From positions 9,355,066 through 9,419,065 of the forward strand of contig JAPTYO010000059.1 of assembly GCA_036873135.1 (NCBI GenBank): DNA of 64,000 bases, in the 5' to 3' direction. This DNA is from Clarkia xantiana subsp. parviflora. Taxonomy: Eukaryota > Streptophyta > Magnoliopsida > Myrtales > Onagraceae. The notes under the pieces were generated by a model. The model ran no database searches. It saw only the letters and a program-made list of their open reading frames with translations, and was not told where the DNA came from. Made by a program: the position numbers and the translations under genes. Shown here in pieces: positions 46,701 to 58,445 of the stretch; position 1 is the stretch's first letter, and each line of letters opens with the position of its first letter.

Positions 46701-49538
46701 GCGGCCATAGAGATTGGGGCTCCATTCTTGAATGTGTGCCGATGATGTTATCAGAAGAGGCCAATGAAGATCTGATAAGACCAGTAACCTCAAGGGAAGT
46801 CAAGCAGGCTGTATTTCAACTAGGGGGACAAAAGGCTCCGGGGCCCGACGGATTTCCGGGTCTCTTTTTCCAAAGGTATTGGGGTGTTGTGGGTAAAGAC
46901 GTCCTCACTATGGTCGAGTCCTTCTTCGCGACAGGTACACTTTCTCATTCCCTCAATTACACAGATATTGCCCTAATACCAAAAGTTCCAAATCCATATA
47001 ATCCAAGCCAGTTTAGGCCTATTAGTCTTTGCAATTTTAGTTATAAAATCATCTCAAAAGTTTTGACTAATAGGCTTAAACCATATTTATCGGATATGAT
47101 TACGCCTTTTCAAAGTGCGTTTGTGGCATGACGTCTTATTCAGGATAATATCTTGGTTGCACATGAAGCCTTCCATCATCTTAGGAACCGATCTAACGTC
47201 CGAACGGAGGAATGTGCCCTGAAAATTGATATGCAAAAGGCATATGACCGAGTGGAGTGGGACTTCTTAGAGGCCGTTCTTCAAAAGATGGGCTTCCACC
47301 CAAGATGGATTCATTGGATCCTCAGTTGCGTCACTACTGTCTCCTATCAAATACTGGTGAACGGAAAAAGATCGGGTGAAATTAAGCCAACGAGAGGTAT
47401 CCGACAAGGTGACCCATTATCTCCCTATTTATTCATTATGGTTGCGGATGTTTTATCTCGGAAAATCATGAGGGAGGTGGAGTGTAATGCTCTTGAGGGG
47501 ATTCAAATCAAGAGGGGCTGCCCAATTATCCATCATCTATTCTTTGCCGATGATTCCTTGTTTTTTTATGAAAGCTACTCAAGGCAACATCTCACGACTC
47601 ACCGATGTACTTGGAGAGTATTGTAGGGCATCTGGACAAGCTATAAATATGGCAAAATCCACACTATTCTTTGGCAAGAACGTAAGTGATATTACAAAAG
47701 GAGTGGTTGAAAATATTCTAGGGGTGAGGGCTGAGGTGAATCCAGGCAAATATCTCGGTCTACCGACGATTTGGGGAAGATCAAAGAGGGAAGCGCTTGG
47801 GTTTCTAAAAGAGCGTATCGTTAATAAAGTTAATGGTTGGAAATCAAACTTCCTAAGCAACGCAGGAAGAGAGACACTCATTAAGTCGGTGGTAATGACA
47901 ATACCAACATATACGATGAGTCTCTTCCTCCTCCCCAAGAAATGGTGCTCGGAGGTAAATGCTTTAATAGCCCGTTTCTGGTGGGGTCAAAAAGGTGGTG
48001 AACGAAAAATCCATTGGCGGAGATGGGAAGTCCTAACACGAGCTAAGGGTTTGGGAGGGTTAGGTTTTAAGGATCTCCATACCTTTAACCTAGCCCTACT
48101 AACAAAGATGGCTTGGCGACTGGAACAAGACTCGAATGCATACTGGGCTCGCATCCTCAAAGGTGTCTACTTTCCGAGGAAAAAATTTCGTGATGCGACG
48201 AAAGGGGGTAGGGCTTCATGGGCATGGACTAGTCTCCTTGCAGGAAGAGACATATTGAAGAAAAATGGCCTTTGGGTAGTTGGAGATGGCACTAATATTG
48301 ATGTTTTCATGGACCGATGGATTCCAACGTTACAGCATGGACGCCTTTCACAACCTGAAGAGATTGGTGATCTCCAACATTTGAGAGTCTGTGACATAAT
48401 CGACGCAAATACCCCATCATGGAACACACAGCTGATTCAACATCTCATACCCAGCAGGGAAGACCGAGCAATTAGAGCAATTCCATTGCCTATTCACTCA
48501 ACGACAGATTCTTTGGTCTGGCCGTCATCAAAATCGGGCAGAGCGGAGGTCAAATGCATATATCGGGATATTGCAGCTAGTGAACCAGAGAATACTTACC
48601 AGCGACTCGTCACACACGCCACGTGGAAGGAGCTATGGTCGATGAAGATCATACCAAAGGTGCGTAATTTTTTCTGGAAAATCAACTCTAGTGCATTACC
48701 TGTCAAAGCTGAACTGCATAGTCGTGGACTAAATGTCTCTAAGCAATGCCCTTTCTGCGACATGGAAGAAACAATTGAACATATGCTCTGCCAATGCTCT
48801 TGGACAAGTATGGTTTGGTTAGCATGCCTAAACGTAAGACCTGGACTAAATGGACCCCAAAACATGGAGTCATGGTTCTCGGAACTAAGGAAGATGGATG
48901 GTCTCTCTAAGAAGGAAAAGGAAGCTCGATGGTCGCTCATTGGCTTGGTTTGCTGGTGCATATGGAGGGAGAGATGCAGAGCTATGTACAGTTCAACTCA
49001 ACCAAACCCTATCTTTGTATCAGATCAATGCATACGAGAGCATCGAGAATTCTGGTCTGTCATTTCGAAGCCCAACAATGATAACCACGGAGTACAAGAG
49101 CAGCACATGATGGAACATTGGCAAGCACCAGAACCAGAAGTTGTAAAGTTAAATTGTGATGCCTCGTGGGTTGAACAAGATCGAACAGGAGCTATTGGTG
49201 TTATCGCAAGGGATCACAAAGGTGCAGTCTTGGGTGGGTTGAATAGAAGAGTAAATGAACTTGGGAGTATGGCGTTGGAAGCATTAGCTGTGCATGAGGC
49301 TGTCCGACTTGCAACTCAAAGACGCTGGGAGAGAGTCATATTTGAATCAGACTCTAATGAGGTCATCATTTCCATTACTGATGTATCACACCAGGTGCAT
49401 TGGAGATTAAGGCCAATTATCGCAAACATCAAGCAGTTGGTGACTCAATTTCAGGATGTTAAATGGTATACCATCTCTAGAAAAGCGAACGAATGTGCTA
49501 ACTGGATCGCGATATCGTCCAGAAAGAGGTCGAGCATT
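43715..49538 (+). mobile_element. L1-type LINE 2, nearly complete, 3'-truncated
   Basis: 5.8-kb non-LTR retrotransposon with a 5' untranslated region (43715-43959), ORF1 and ORF2. It lies between two ~146-bp direct repeats, about 560 bp upstream of the VIPP1 start codon and divergent from it. ORF2 is broken by two frameshifts and two stops, so the copy is inactive but not very old. It has no 3' untranslated region and no poly(A) tail: the sequence stops inside ORF2, and the stop codon in use (49545-49547) lies in the flanking repeat. Confidence 0.92.
43960..45465 (+). CDS. LINE 2 ORF1, Gag-like nucleic-acid chaperone
   Basis: Open frame of 501 residues. Residues ~30-190 form a DUF4283-type RNA-binding domain (for example VMLFEFANSRDRHAIIDQSP and FWVQVHGLKQGQL). 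A zinc knuckle follows at about 208-221 (CYGCGKLGHSITQC, CX2CX4HX4C), then a Pro/Ser/Thr-rich linker and a basic tail with RGRGKGRTPGRGGRARPRK. ORF1 proteins of plant L1 elements coat the RNA and help target-primed reverse transcription. ATG 43960 is chosen over the GTG just before it. It overlaps the ORF2 start by four bases (ATGA). Unlike ORF2, it is unbroken. Confidence 0.9.
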   Translation: MASLPQVREDQHPNIGGSGHLVPPRLNLEKRKLDGNVVRYVGKVISDKAIKNIAVHSVLKLAWSKFSGVTMNDVNDKVMLFEFANSRDRHAIIDQSPWAIQGHCLSLRKWDEAEKLDEVNLRKVQFWVQVHGLKQGQLNEENATKISKFIGKLIEIEKIEGDDGVIRGYIRMKICIDADKPLLAGFWWLNEEGRDVWADLKYERLPGFCYGCGKLGHSITQCKQEIVQSVSQPGQPMYGSWLVGLRPRFTNKRSGGVGKDSETNKEGDKMKEWRKMVAATSEDTNDPNNNASFDNMEESPTPLNQTPDESNDAITIPPLHNYWTRASPTQPTPSPSPTTCLSTSPPISPTHASQSSQIPRKSQHSFDVHPFRFFNHPEIFPKPPYIIELPQEPSSPTHDMVIAEASSGLSPLVNKLAIRKRKNDMEEENPIVTKKAKPHAPEAESQSITSSRGRGKGRTPGRGGRARPRKLIIQKHLPQIEASTPELTGSGGCPGTATGYP

Positions 49539-49547
49539 GATCATTGA
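45462..49547 (+). pseudogene. LINE 2 ORF2: endonuclease, reverse transcriptase, RNase H (broken)
   Basis: Domains in order. APE-type endonuclease (WNCQG at the start, MGDFN near 45870, YTWSN, RLDR, GSDHAPI near 46125). Reverse transcriptase (KAPGPDGFP near 46830, FRPISLCNFSYKIISKVL, ALKIDMQKAYDRVEWDF, GIRQGDPLSPYLFIMVADVL, catalytic FFADD near 47540). A zinc-binding zf-RVT segment (CPFCDMEETIEHMLCQC near 48750). RNase H (KLNCDASW, VIFESDSNEVI). Lesions: frameshift near 45920, TGA at 46379-46381, TGA at 47129-47131 where the relative has Arg-coding sequence, and a frameshift near 47570. The C-terminal end ISSRKRSSIDH is cut short compared with LINE 1, and its last codons and stop come from flanking DNA. 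Confidence 0.9.
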
Positions 49548-49684
49548 ATGTATTTACTAAAATTAATAACTTGGTTAGTTATCAAAATATTGGAATTTTT
49601 CATCTAAATAACAGATTGTGGTAGCAGAATATAAAAATACTAATTTTATTAACAGAAAAAACATATGTTCAACAATATCTTCAA
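49539..49684. repeat. Long direct repeat flanking LINE 2, right copy
   Basis: Second copy of 43569-43714. It follows the LINE without a poly(A) tract and contributes the final Asp-His-stop to the truncated ORF2. Confidence 0.93.
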
Positions 49685-51293
49685 AGACGGATGAATATGG
49701 AACACTAATCCTGTTCGTCAGAAACTTATAGAGGTGAACAGAAGATTGAATCAAAGTAGGAGAAGGAATTCTCGGATGGCTTACGGTTAAAGATACGAAA
49801 TTTTGCAATATTTATCTTAATTCTAAAAAAATCCCTTCAAAAGTTTATTTTTCATAATCTTTTAGAATTTGTTTTGTTTGTATTTGAAGTAACACTTTTT
49901 TAATTTGACGCCATTTTTATTCTTTATCATTTTATTATCATTAAAAATTTGTAATTTTATCTAATCTCATGTGACGTTCGGAAACAATACATATATATTA
50001 GTTTAGATATTATTTTTCTCAAAATGTGCACGTGGTTAACATCTAGTTTAACATAATTTAGCCTAAAAATTAAGTTAATAGCATTAAATGCATATTTTAG
50101 GGGTGAATTTGTTAATTTTAGAGGTAATGTTTATGTAAAAATCCTTCTCAATCTTAAATGTCAACAAAGTCTCTCCAAATTTCATTTTCCAATTATACCC
50201 CTTCTCACTACCCTCACCCTCACCCTCACGTTCCCATCCTCTTATTCCTTCCCTTCAATAATTCCTTCCATTTTTTATTTTTTCCCGCCACGTTTCTTAT
50301 ACTCCTTCCCCTCAAAACTCCAAACGATTTCACTTTACATTTTCAAACCATATTTGTTATGCACTCACTGCATTATCAAACTGATTGATTTACTATCCAT
50401 AATGGCATTCTCCTTCTTGCCTTACTCTCTTCCCTCTCGATATATGCTTTCCCAACTCTCAAGTCCGCCGGTATGTACCTTCTCATCACCTATTCGATGA
50501 AATGATATGATTCAATCGCTCAACCAAGCTTTTCATCTTGTGAGGATCTTGAGAATCTCGTTTATGTTAGCATAACTGTAATTTGGTAGTATTTAGTACT
50601 CACTCCCTACATATCCTAATATGATATACTTTCAGGTCAATTATTCGAGTGCATTTGCAAGGCCCTTTGCCTCTAATATGATATAGTTTATGCTAGTCAT
50701 TTATTAATTCTACAACTTTTGTCATAATTGGTTCCTATTTTATGATGAAAAGAAATATTCTACTTACCATGTGCATTGTGTGAGCCCTATTCTCTAGGTG
50801 ACGAAGGCTTTGGTGGTATATACAAGGCATTATACATCCATACTAAATTAATGCATCTCCACATCTGAGTTCAATTTTTTTTAGTTAGTTACTAACGATC
50901 CATCATCACTCTTGAATTCGGTATGTATGTACATTAATTGATTGCTTATATTACTTCAAATCCATTAAAAAAAATCATTGTTTCTCATCTCCTCTATGTA
51001 ACTTCTTTATTCTTATGTTCTATTCTATTATACGCTACAATTGAAGAACAATAGCTGCAGATTTCTCTGTTTGTTACTATCTTAGTTGTATATGGATATA
51101 AGTTGAATCTTTTAGTTGAAAATGACTACAAAACGCGTTGATTGTCTGTGTTAGTGTAGAAGGAAGGTGACTTGGTGTTGACCAAAAGCAATCCACTATT
51201 TCTTACTGGAAAATTGGATGAATGAGTGTGCCAGAAAGTTTGTGCGCATATTTGTGATGATTTAATCTATAGTTTTCTAGAGACTTGTTCTAA
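49685..51293. other. AT-rich intergenic DNA, small coding-like scraps
   Basis: No gene could be supported. Two scraps were noted. At 50402 a short frame MAFSFLPYSLPSRYMLSQLS ends at a possible GT donor (GCCGGTATGTACC). At 50797-50832 the codons for GDEGFGGIYKAL resemble the Gly-rich loop of a protein kinase, with no other kinase motif around. The segment 50210-50235 is a short CCCTCA repeat. Confidence 0.4.
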
Positions 51294-51679
51294 TCTATCT
51301 ATCTATATAAAGCAAGGAAAGAGAAAGTGAGGTCTGTCCTTTCGCCACGTCAGCATTAGGAGGGGCTGTGCTATCGACATGTCACGTGAAAATCCATACT
51401 CGCTTGAGTTACACGCGCTCTATAATTTCTTCTGCTCATCGTTTTCAATGAATCAGCAGGGGTTCAGATGAAAATGAGAATAATCTCATGCTCCCATATC
51501 AGCTTTAATCTCAATGTAGTTGACATACACGTGTCCTTCTTTCTAATTGTTTCTTCCCATTGAATGCATTCTCTGTTTTTACTGTCTTCCTTCTCTTAAT
51601 CATAATAAGCGTTTTAATCTCAATAAATTGATCAGTAGCCGAATCGTCATATGAAGAATATACATGAAAGGGCCATTAC

Positions 51680-51915
51680 TGCCCAGAGACCAATTTGACT
51701 GCTCCCGATTCGAGCTCCCTCCAGTCCGCCTAGCCAACGCTCTGCATGCCTATCTCCGGCCGTCCTCCTCCCCACCAGACCTGCCACCATCTTCCACCAG
51801 CGGCTCAGCCATCTCCGTCTGCATCGACTCCACTCGACCTCTGAAGCGCTGCCCCTAAGCTCCCACACACCGATGCAGATCTTGAAGTTTGGGAACGGAC
51901 TTACGCCGACTAGGA
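51680..51915. other. GC-rich island in the Helitron, possible captured exon
   Basis: This stretch is clearly more GC-rich than the rest of the element. One reading is MQILKFGNGLTPTRK (from 51872), ending at a plausible donor (AGGAAAG|GTAACA, about 51917). Another frame is open for 64 codons (51664-51858), and the minus strand is open for 92. I do not recognise any of these products. Helitrons commonly capture gene pieces, so a captured exon is the working idea. Confidence 0.35.
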
Positions 51916-53169
51916 AAGGTAACACTCATTGTTCGAACCGTGAAAATCCTGTTGTATATGGTTGTCATTTAGGTTTGTTGTTCGATTGTGATTTCTCGGT
52001 CGAATTCTGGGAGTGTTATAAATTTTCTCTTAATGTATATATTTTTAATCTGCTTCTTTAATTTTTTTTTCTTCCGGCCAAAGTGGAACAACAAAATTTT
52101 CATTGTAGCAGTTCATGTTGGTAAATTTTGTTAATCTTTATGTTTCTACAAAAACCTCATAGGTATTGCAGTAATTTCTTATATATAGTAGCATTGATTG
52201 ATCTCTGTAAATTATTTTGTCTTTTTTCATGTGAATGGAAGTTTAATAAGTTGGAATAATGGTTATTGCTTATATATGTATTACCTGCTTGCTTGAAATA
52301 AATCATTGTGTGAGGTGATCATTTTGCATTTCATATGAATCAGATGTTTTAATCTATGGAATAATTTTTGAACAGGTTCATATACCATCTTGACACCAAA
52401 CAGCAGGTTCATCTTGACTGGTTTTAGTGACATTTTTCCTTTACCTAATTAGACATTAATTTAGTTGTGTTCTTTCTATTCCTTTACCTATATATTTTTT
52501 TTTGTTTTAGTGTGCAGGTGTAAGAGGACTGGAAATGGACATGTTAACTGAGGTTCTTATAGAGAACTTATCCTACACTATGGCATCATTTCATCTGATG
52601 TTTGTTTTTAGCGGTGACTGAATTTCAGAGAAGATGTGCTGAAATGATGTAAGCAGCCACACTTTTTCATTTTGTCTATATTTATGAAAAATTGAAATTT
52701 TTTAGAAGAATCAATGTTGACATTTCCTCTGCATATATGTACACTCCTCTCTCTGCATTATAGTTTTGTTTAGTTCAGAAAATTGAATATACATATTTAG
52801 AAATGCCCCAATAGTAGTACTATAACTAAAAGAGATTCATGAGTTTCCCGCAAGTCTAATTTCAGTTGGAGGCATAGAAAAGGGAGTATGCTTCCATCCT
52901 CCATCACAATTGTAGGTTAGATATGCAGAAGCATTAGTGGGTTATGCGATTGAAACTCCACACTGTGACATGTTTAGGCAATTCCAGACAGCAGCTTGAC
53001 GAGTCATCATGAGGTTATTTTTACTAATCTTTCTATTGCATCAATTACATGTTTTGTGTATGCTTGATTATGGTATATAATGTTTTTATATTGATTCTTG
53101 ATACTCTCAACAAGTTCAGAGCGTTTACTATATTTTTTTTTTATACAAACCACATGTCTTTTTTACGTT

Positions 53170-53348
53170 GGCAATTTTGACGCATACCAGCTTGACAAGC
53201 TCCATTGATCTAGGTTATTGATGAAATATCACTTAAAGTGAACCATGAGCTACACAAAGGCAATTTTGACACATACCGGCTTGACAAGCTCCATTAATCT
53301 TGGTTATTGATGAAATATCACTTGAAAGTGAACCATAAGCTTCACAAA
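53170..53348. repeat. 89-bp tandem duplication inside the Helitron
   Basis: Two units start GGCAATTTTGACGCATACC (53170) and GGCAATTTTGACACATACC (53259) and run through TTATTGATGAAATATCACTT. They differ at several positions, so the duplication is not recent. Confidence 0.85.
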
Positions 53349-55380
53349 ATTCAATTGAGATTGCTACTGCAGAGGATGTGAAATTTTTAATGGTGTTAGT
53401 CTTAGGCTGATTGAGAAGTCATTATTTTATTTGATGTTTATGCTGAATACAAATGATGATTAAGACGATTGCGATGACGATAGTGAAGATCAGAGCTTGG
53501 ATCATGGGTGCTGTTAAACACAATCATATTTCATTATAGGTTCTATCTATGATCTATGAGCAGGAGCAGATGGAGAAGAACTGAAGGAGTGCCTCAAGTA
53601 ATAATTGGTCTTTCTTGCCTTAGATGATGTTCCATTGAGCTGCTTTTTTAGGTAAATTGTTTGATTTTAGAAATTTTAGGTTTGCATTTCAGCTGCTACA
53701 GTACATTAATATTTTGAACATTTCCTAAGGCATGCGGTCAATCTGGAAAATGCTAAGAGAAGTACTTTCTAACATTAGTATCACGATGTTTACTTTGCAC
53801 TGTTGATTGTTGATGCCTCGGTGTCGTGATGATTGTGATATTAATTGATGTGGTTATGGTTGGTAATGATTTGAATTGTAAATGCATGCTGATATTGAAT
53901 AGAAATTGGGACAAATATAATATATTGGGGTGGGGCACTGAGATCTTCTATTATCACGGACTTGAAATTACATGTACTGTCTTACTTTCATAAGTGAAGG
54001 TGTAATAAAAAAAAAAGGCATATTTTTCACGTATTATAAGAAGATGGCTCTTTTCCTTAACTCAGTGCTTCATGCATCCTCTACTTATATATAGTTTATG
54101 AAGTACTTACCCTATTACTTAACTATTTTCCTTTTCTATTCAACTATTGGAGATAGTTGTAAAAGGCTGTGGTAAGACTTGGTATTTTCTTGCCTTTGAT
54201 GATGTTTCATTGGCTTTTGTAGTCATCTCTTAGTAATTTTGATAATTTTACTAGATATGATATGATATCAAACTAGAAATCTTACCAAGCACTTTCATTT
54301 GCTTCATGGAGTCATATTTAGTATATTTGCCTTTATCATTCATGGTATCTCAAATTTCAGATTGTGCTCTGCATCGTGGTAAATTGTTTGATTTCAGAAA
54401 TTTTAGGGTGTAGTCATGGCGGTGGCGGGGCTCTTGCTCAATATTGATGTGACAAAAACTTGATCTGATCCTTTTTTTTTTTTTTTTTCAATGCTTTGGT
54501 TTTAAAATTTGATGTTTAACTGGATTGGGTTTGTCAAACCCCGATCGGTGGTAAGCGTTTGGAATCTCGGTTAAATTTAGTTATGACTTTTAATTTGCCT
54601 TAATTTTTCAGCTAATAACCGTTTGGACCAATGTAACAAATTATTTAGGTGGATATTAGTTTGACAGCAATCGTTGATATATATCAAAACTTTTAGTACA
54701 TATTCCACAAATTGCAGGAGCTCGAATAACTTCCCTTAACCTCCCCATAAGCTATTTCTCTTTATATATATATGCATTTGATTCTACTATAATTGTAATG
54801 TCTTGATTTCGCGGCAATATGACTGCTTCTATTGTGTTGTTTTCAGGAATTTTCTTCCGACTTTGCAACTTTGAAGAATATTCTACCAAAGTGTCGAATA
54901 ATAAACACTCAAATGCTTATGTGTTGATAATGATAATTGTATTAGCTGTTTGCTATGCCTAATATTGAGGAATTGAACTTACTATGTTGTTATGTTACTT
55001 GCACCATACATTAGACTCAGGTTTATATATTATTAATTTGGTTATGTATTATGTTGGATAAGTAAAGGGAGTTGAGGAAGATATCATGGACATAATTGAT
55101 AGATAAGCGATGACAGTGATAGTTTGGAGTGTTTTGTTCTTTCTCATACTATTTCCGAAGGAACTTGCTCATATGCTCGGGTTTTCTTCTCAATCTAATA
55201 TTTATTTGCATTTGGTCACTATGAAATTTACTTAACATAATAAAAGTTACGATTACTAATTTTTATTTATTTATTTACCAATAGTATATAAATTACTAAT
55301 TTGATGTTGTGCATATAAATAAATTAGCTGCACGTATAGCACCACGCGCGTCGCGCGGGGAAAACACCTAGTATATATAA

Positions 55381-55759
55381 TCAATAAGTGAGAGAGTAAG
55401 AGGAGTAATCTCACGTTGCCACGTCATCGGCCACATCAACCCTCTCCTCCAATCAACTTCCTCCAAAGTCCAAATCATCATTAAATATTTAACAATTTAT
55501 AACTCAACAATATATATATATATATATTTGAAATATAAAATTTGTACACAACATTTTCATGTTTATACTGTTTAGTAAAAAAAATATATAAATTACAATA
55601 ATTTTACGCATAATATATATCAGCTTAATATTTTCTTCAAATATATTGCTATGTATTAAAAGCAATAAACCTTTTAATTTTTTAAAAAAGACTATTTTAT
55701 GCCTAATCTTGCACTACTTTTATTTTCTATCCCGCGTGGAACGCGAGAATAGCACCTAG
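55381..55759 (+). mobile_element. Short Helitron (about 380 bp)
   Basis: The 5' end TCAATAAGTGAGAGAGTAAG follows an A; CCACGTCA lies near 55420. The 3' end has the hairpin CGCGTGGAACGCG (stem CGCGT/ACGCG) and ends CTAG at 55756-55759. The next host base is G rather than the usual T, so either the end has mutated or the right flank has been rearranged. Confidence 0.68.
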
Positions 55760-56030
55760 GTAATGATGCGCAAGATGATCCAGAAAGTTTCATGTATATA
55801 ACATAAATTACTCATAATAATAATATAATTCTAAGGCAAAATCATACAACCTCTATAAAAAGATCGCCATCAATAATCTACACTTCAATATTAGTTTATT
55901 TCATATTTTTTTTATTAATTTCAAAATATAATTTATTCTACATATTTGTGGCAAAAAAATTATTTTACATACAAGTAAATATATTTTATTTAACATATTG
56001 CCCCGCGCGTAGCACGGGGTTAGCACATAG
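55760..56030 (+). mobile_element. Third Helitron 3' terminus
   Basis: CCCCGCGCGTAGCACGGGG (56001-56019) forms a hairpin with stem CCCCG/CGGGG and is followed by TTAGCACATAG, then T, a variant of the CTAG end. The 5' limit is unclear; the element may start at 55381 and contain the previous terminus internally. Confidence 0.55.
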
Positions 56031-57368
56031 TATTGCTAAAGTTGAGTATTTCTTTTTTATTTATTGATTTCATTTCATCACCTAATATTTTTTAAAGAAT
56101 GTTGATTCAGAATTTCTCAAAGAAAGCAAGAGATGAATGGTTTACAAAGCGAAAGGGATTCAACAGCTTTTGATCTAATACAGGTAAAGACTTCTCCCCA
56201 CAATATTGGTTATCACAAACTTATCTTGAATTGTGCAACTTATTAGCTTCGTTCACTATTTATTAATTAGTTTAGTCGAAAAGATGTCGTAAGAGAGACA
56301 ATGTATAAAACTAGCAAAAGAGTGTTGCTCTTACCAAAACGGTGTGCACACTGCTTCCAAATTCTAGCCTCGATTTTCATGGTGATATAATAGTTCTATA
56401 TAGATTATTTGCAAAATATAAGTACCTTCAATCAAGAATATGTGGTTATCTTCTAAAAAAGTATTGAATTTGGCCGAGTATCGCATTGACTAACATTGTA
56501 ATCTTATGCTATATTAGATTATTCAACTTCATTAGAAACTGAATTCATGATGGCTATGGGCTATTATAGTTGATTGGCTTAGTTATAGTGAACTTTTTTC
56601 ATATGAACAATTAAATAGGAATGAGTCAATATGAGATATCACAACTGAATTTTTAACTATTCATACTCGGCAAACTATTATCTCAATAATCCTGATATTG
56701 ACATAACAAAGAGGACTATCAACATTTGTCATCCTGAATAAAAGAAGAGCCAATGAATGATACTATACGCAAGTATTAGTTTCATAATAGATAAATAATC
56801 ACACTCTTTCAGATTTTGTGCAGTCTGTGAACATAGTGTACATATCACATTAACTTTTTTATAGATACTTTGTTATAAATATTTTTAAAGCTACATAGTT
56901 GATGAGTTGCGACCTAGCTGGAATTTTAACAGTCAATATGCTTGCTCAGTAATTTTATAATAAATCATATTTTTAATTAACAATCGAAACTTTTTAAATT
57001 CGTTGTGGAGGAGGAAGATGATGAAGAGAAAAATTTAAAAGTGGAACAAAGATTTCTGATTTTATTCTTATCAATTATCTCTAAGCCACTTACTATAGTA
57101 TTTATAAAAAAAAAAATAAGCCGTTTAAGACAATGGTTGGAAAATTTTCAATCTAAACCTATGGTGTCAATAAAAATGCATATTAGATGTATGAGTTGAT
57201 AAATTAGCATTATGCCAAGATCTATTAGCACTTTATACTAATCTTTAAGATTATACTTGATATTATACTGTGTTAACCATTATACAATTATTTCTCTAAC
57301 TACATGACTAATACATAGTTCATATTTTCAAATTTGCTCCACCTGCAACGCAGGTGTATAATCTCTAG
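56031..57368 (+). mobile_element. Fourth Helitron 3' terminus with AT-rich body
   Basis: At 57339-57355 the sequence CACCTGCAACGCAGGTG makes a perfect 7-bp stem with an AAC loop. TATAATCT and CTAG (57365-57368) follow, then T: a canonical 3' end. No 5' end was fixed and no gene is seen; the frame at 57005-57199 is AT-rich and unlike any family I know. Confidence 0.55.
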
Positions 57369-58283
57369 TGTAGGGAAAAGTATGAAAAATATGTAATATG
57401 TTTGTTCATTGTGGTAAAAAAATATAACATATTTCGTAACATATATAACATGTTTTGCTTTGTTTGTTTTAGGTAAATTTCGTTACCGTTGTTAAATATA
57501 ACCGTTAAATCATCGTATGCTCTGCACATGACTTGCTGTAAAATACTGAAGAAATTAGAAATGCCTATTATACCCCTGGGCTCTTGATTACCTCCCGAAA
57601 ATCTTTGAGCCGTTTGCACTTTTGCAAATAACACAGTTAAACCAGACTTCGTTAATCTCCTCAAATGAGGACTCCTCTGACCCAAAGCTCACACATTTCC
57701 TAACATTGACTTTTTGGGAAAGAACCTCACATAAAGTTAGATGGTTGTAAACTTCAAATTTCAGATGGCCATTAATGATTCATTTTGTATTGATCGATTC
57801 CTTTCTTGATTACTAGTTCCTACTCTCTACTACTAATCCATGGCAGATGAGATACTTTCAAAATCATTAGCATCAAGTAATAGGTGTTCTTGAGCTTTAT
57901 GGTTTTGAGAATTGTGATTGAGCGACTAAAGGATGACACCTATAAAAATTAAGGCTTTATTACTATTTATATTTCCGGCTCAACGGGTCTGGTTCGGGTC
58001 CAATACCAGTAGCTGAACCCGACCACTATTTTTCAATCAACCCGAAAATGACCCGAATGTCATATTTGCAAAACCGGCCACATGTCATTTTCGTGCCAGG
58101 CCAAAAATTGACATGACTACTTTCATTTTGTCATCTCTTTTACAGTTCTCATTTTCTCACACTACAAGGATTTTTTTTTTTTTTAAACCATAACTCTTCT
58201 TCTCAGTTTTCATGTTCCTAACAGATTTAAGAGGAAAACTAAAGATAGTCACTTACTGGGCAATTTGAGAATTTTTTTTTAAA
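57369..58283. other. Intergenic DNA, nothing recognised
   Basis: AT-rich spacer between the Helitron cluster and the third foldback element. No supported gene, RNA or repeat boundary. Confidence 0.45.
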
Positions 58284-58445
58284 AGGGTTAATAACCTATG
58301 AAATGTGTGAAATTTGCCATGTTAACCAGAGAGGTATGAAGTTTCAAATGTTGATATGAGAAGTCTGAGGTTTCAACTTTGTTGATGTAAGAGGTCTCCG
58401 TTAATTTTTTTCGTTAAAACTGACGGAAGTTGGTCACGTGCTTGG

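Larger units (their letters stand above)
51294..55371 (+). mobile_element. Non-autonomous Helitron (about 4.1 kb)
   Basis: The 5' end is TCTATCTATCTATATAAAGC, with TC after a host A at 51293; the exact TC is ambiguous among 51294, 51298 and 51302. CCACGTCA follows soon after, as in other plant Helitrons. The 3' end has the GC-rich hairpin region CACGCGCGTCGCGCGGGG and the terminal CTAG (55368-55371) followed by a host T, the expected A/T insertion. No Rep or helicase is encoded. The interior carries a GC-rich island at about 51680-51920 and a tandem duplication at 53170-53348. Confidence 0.82.
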
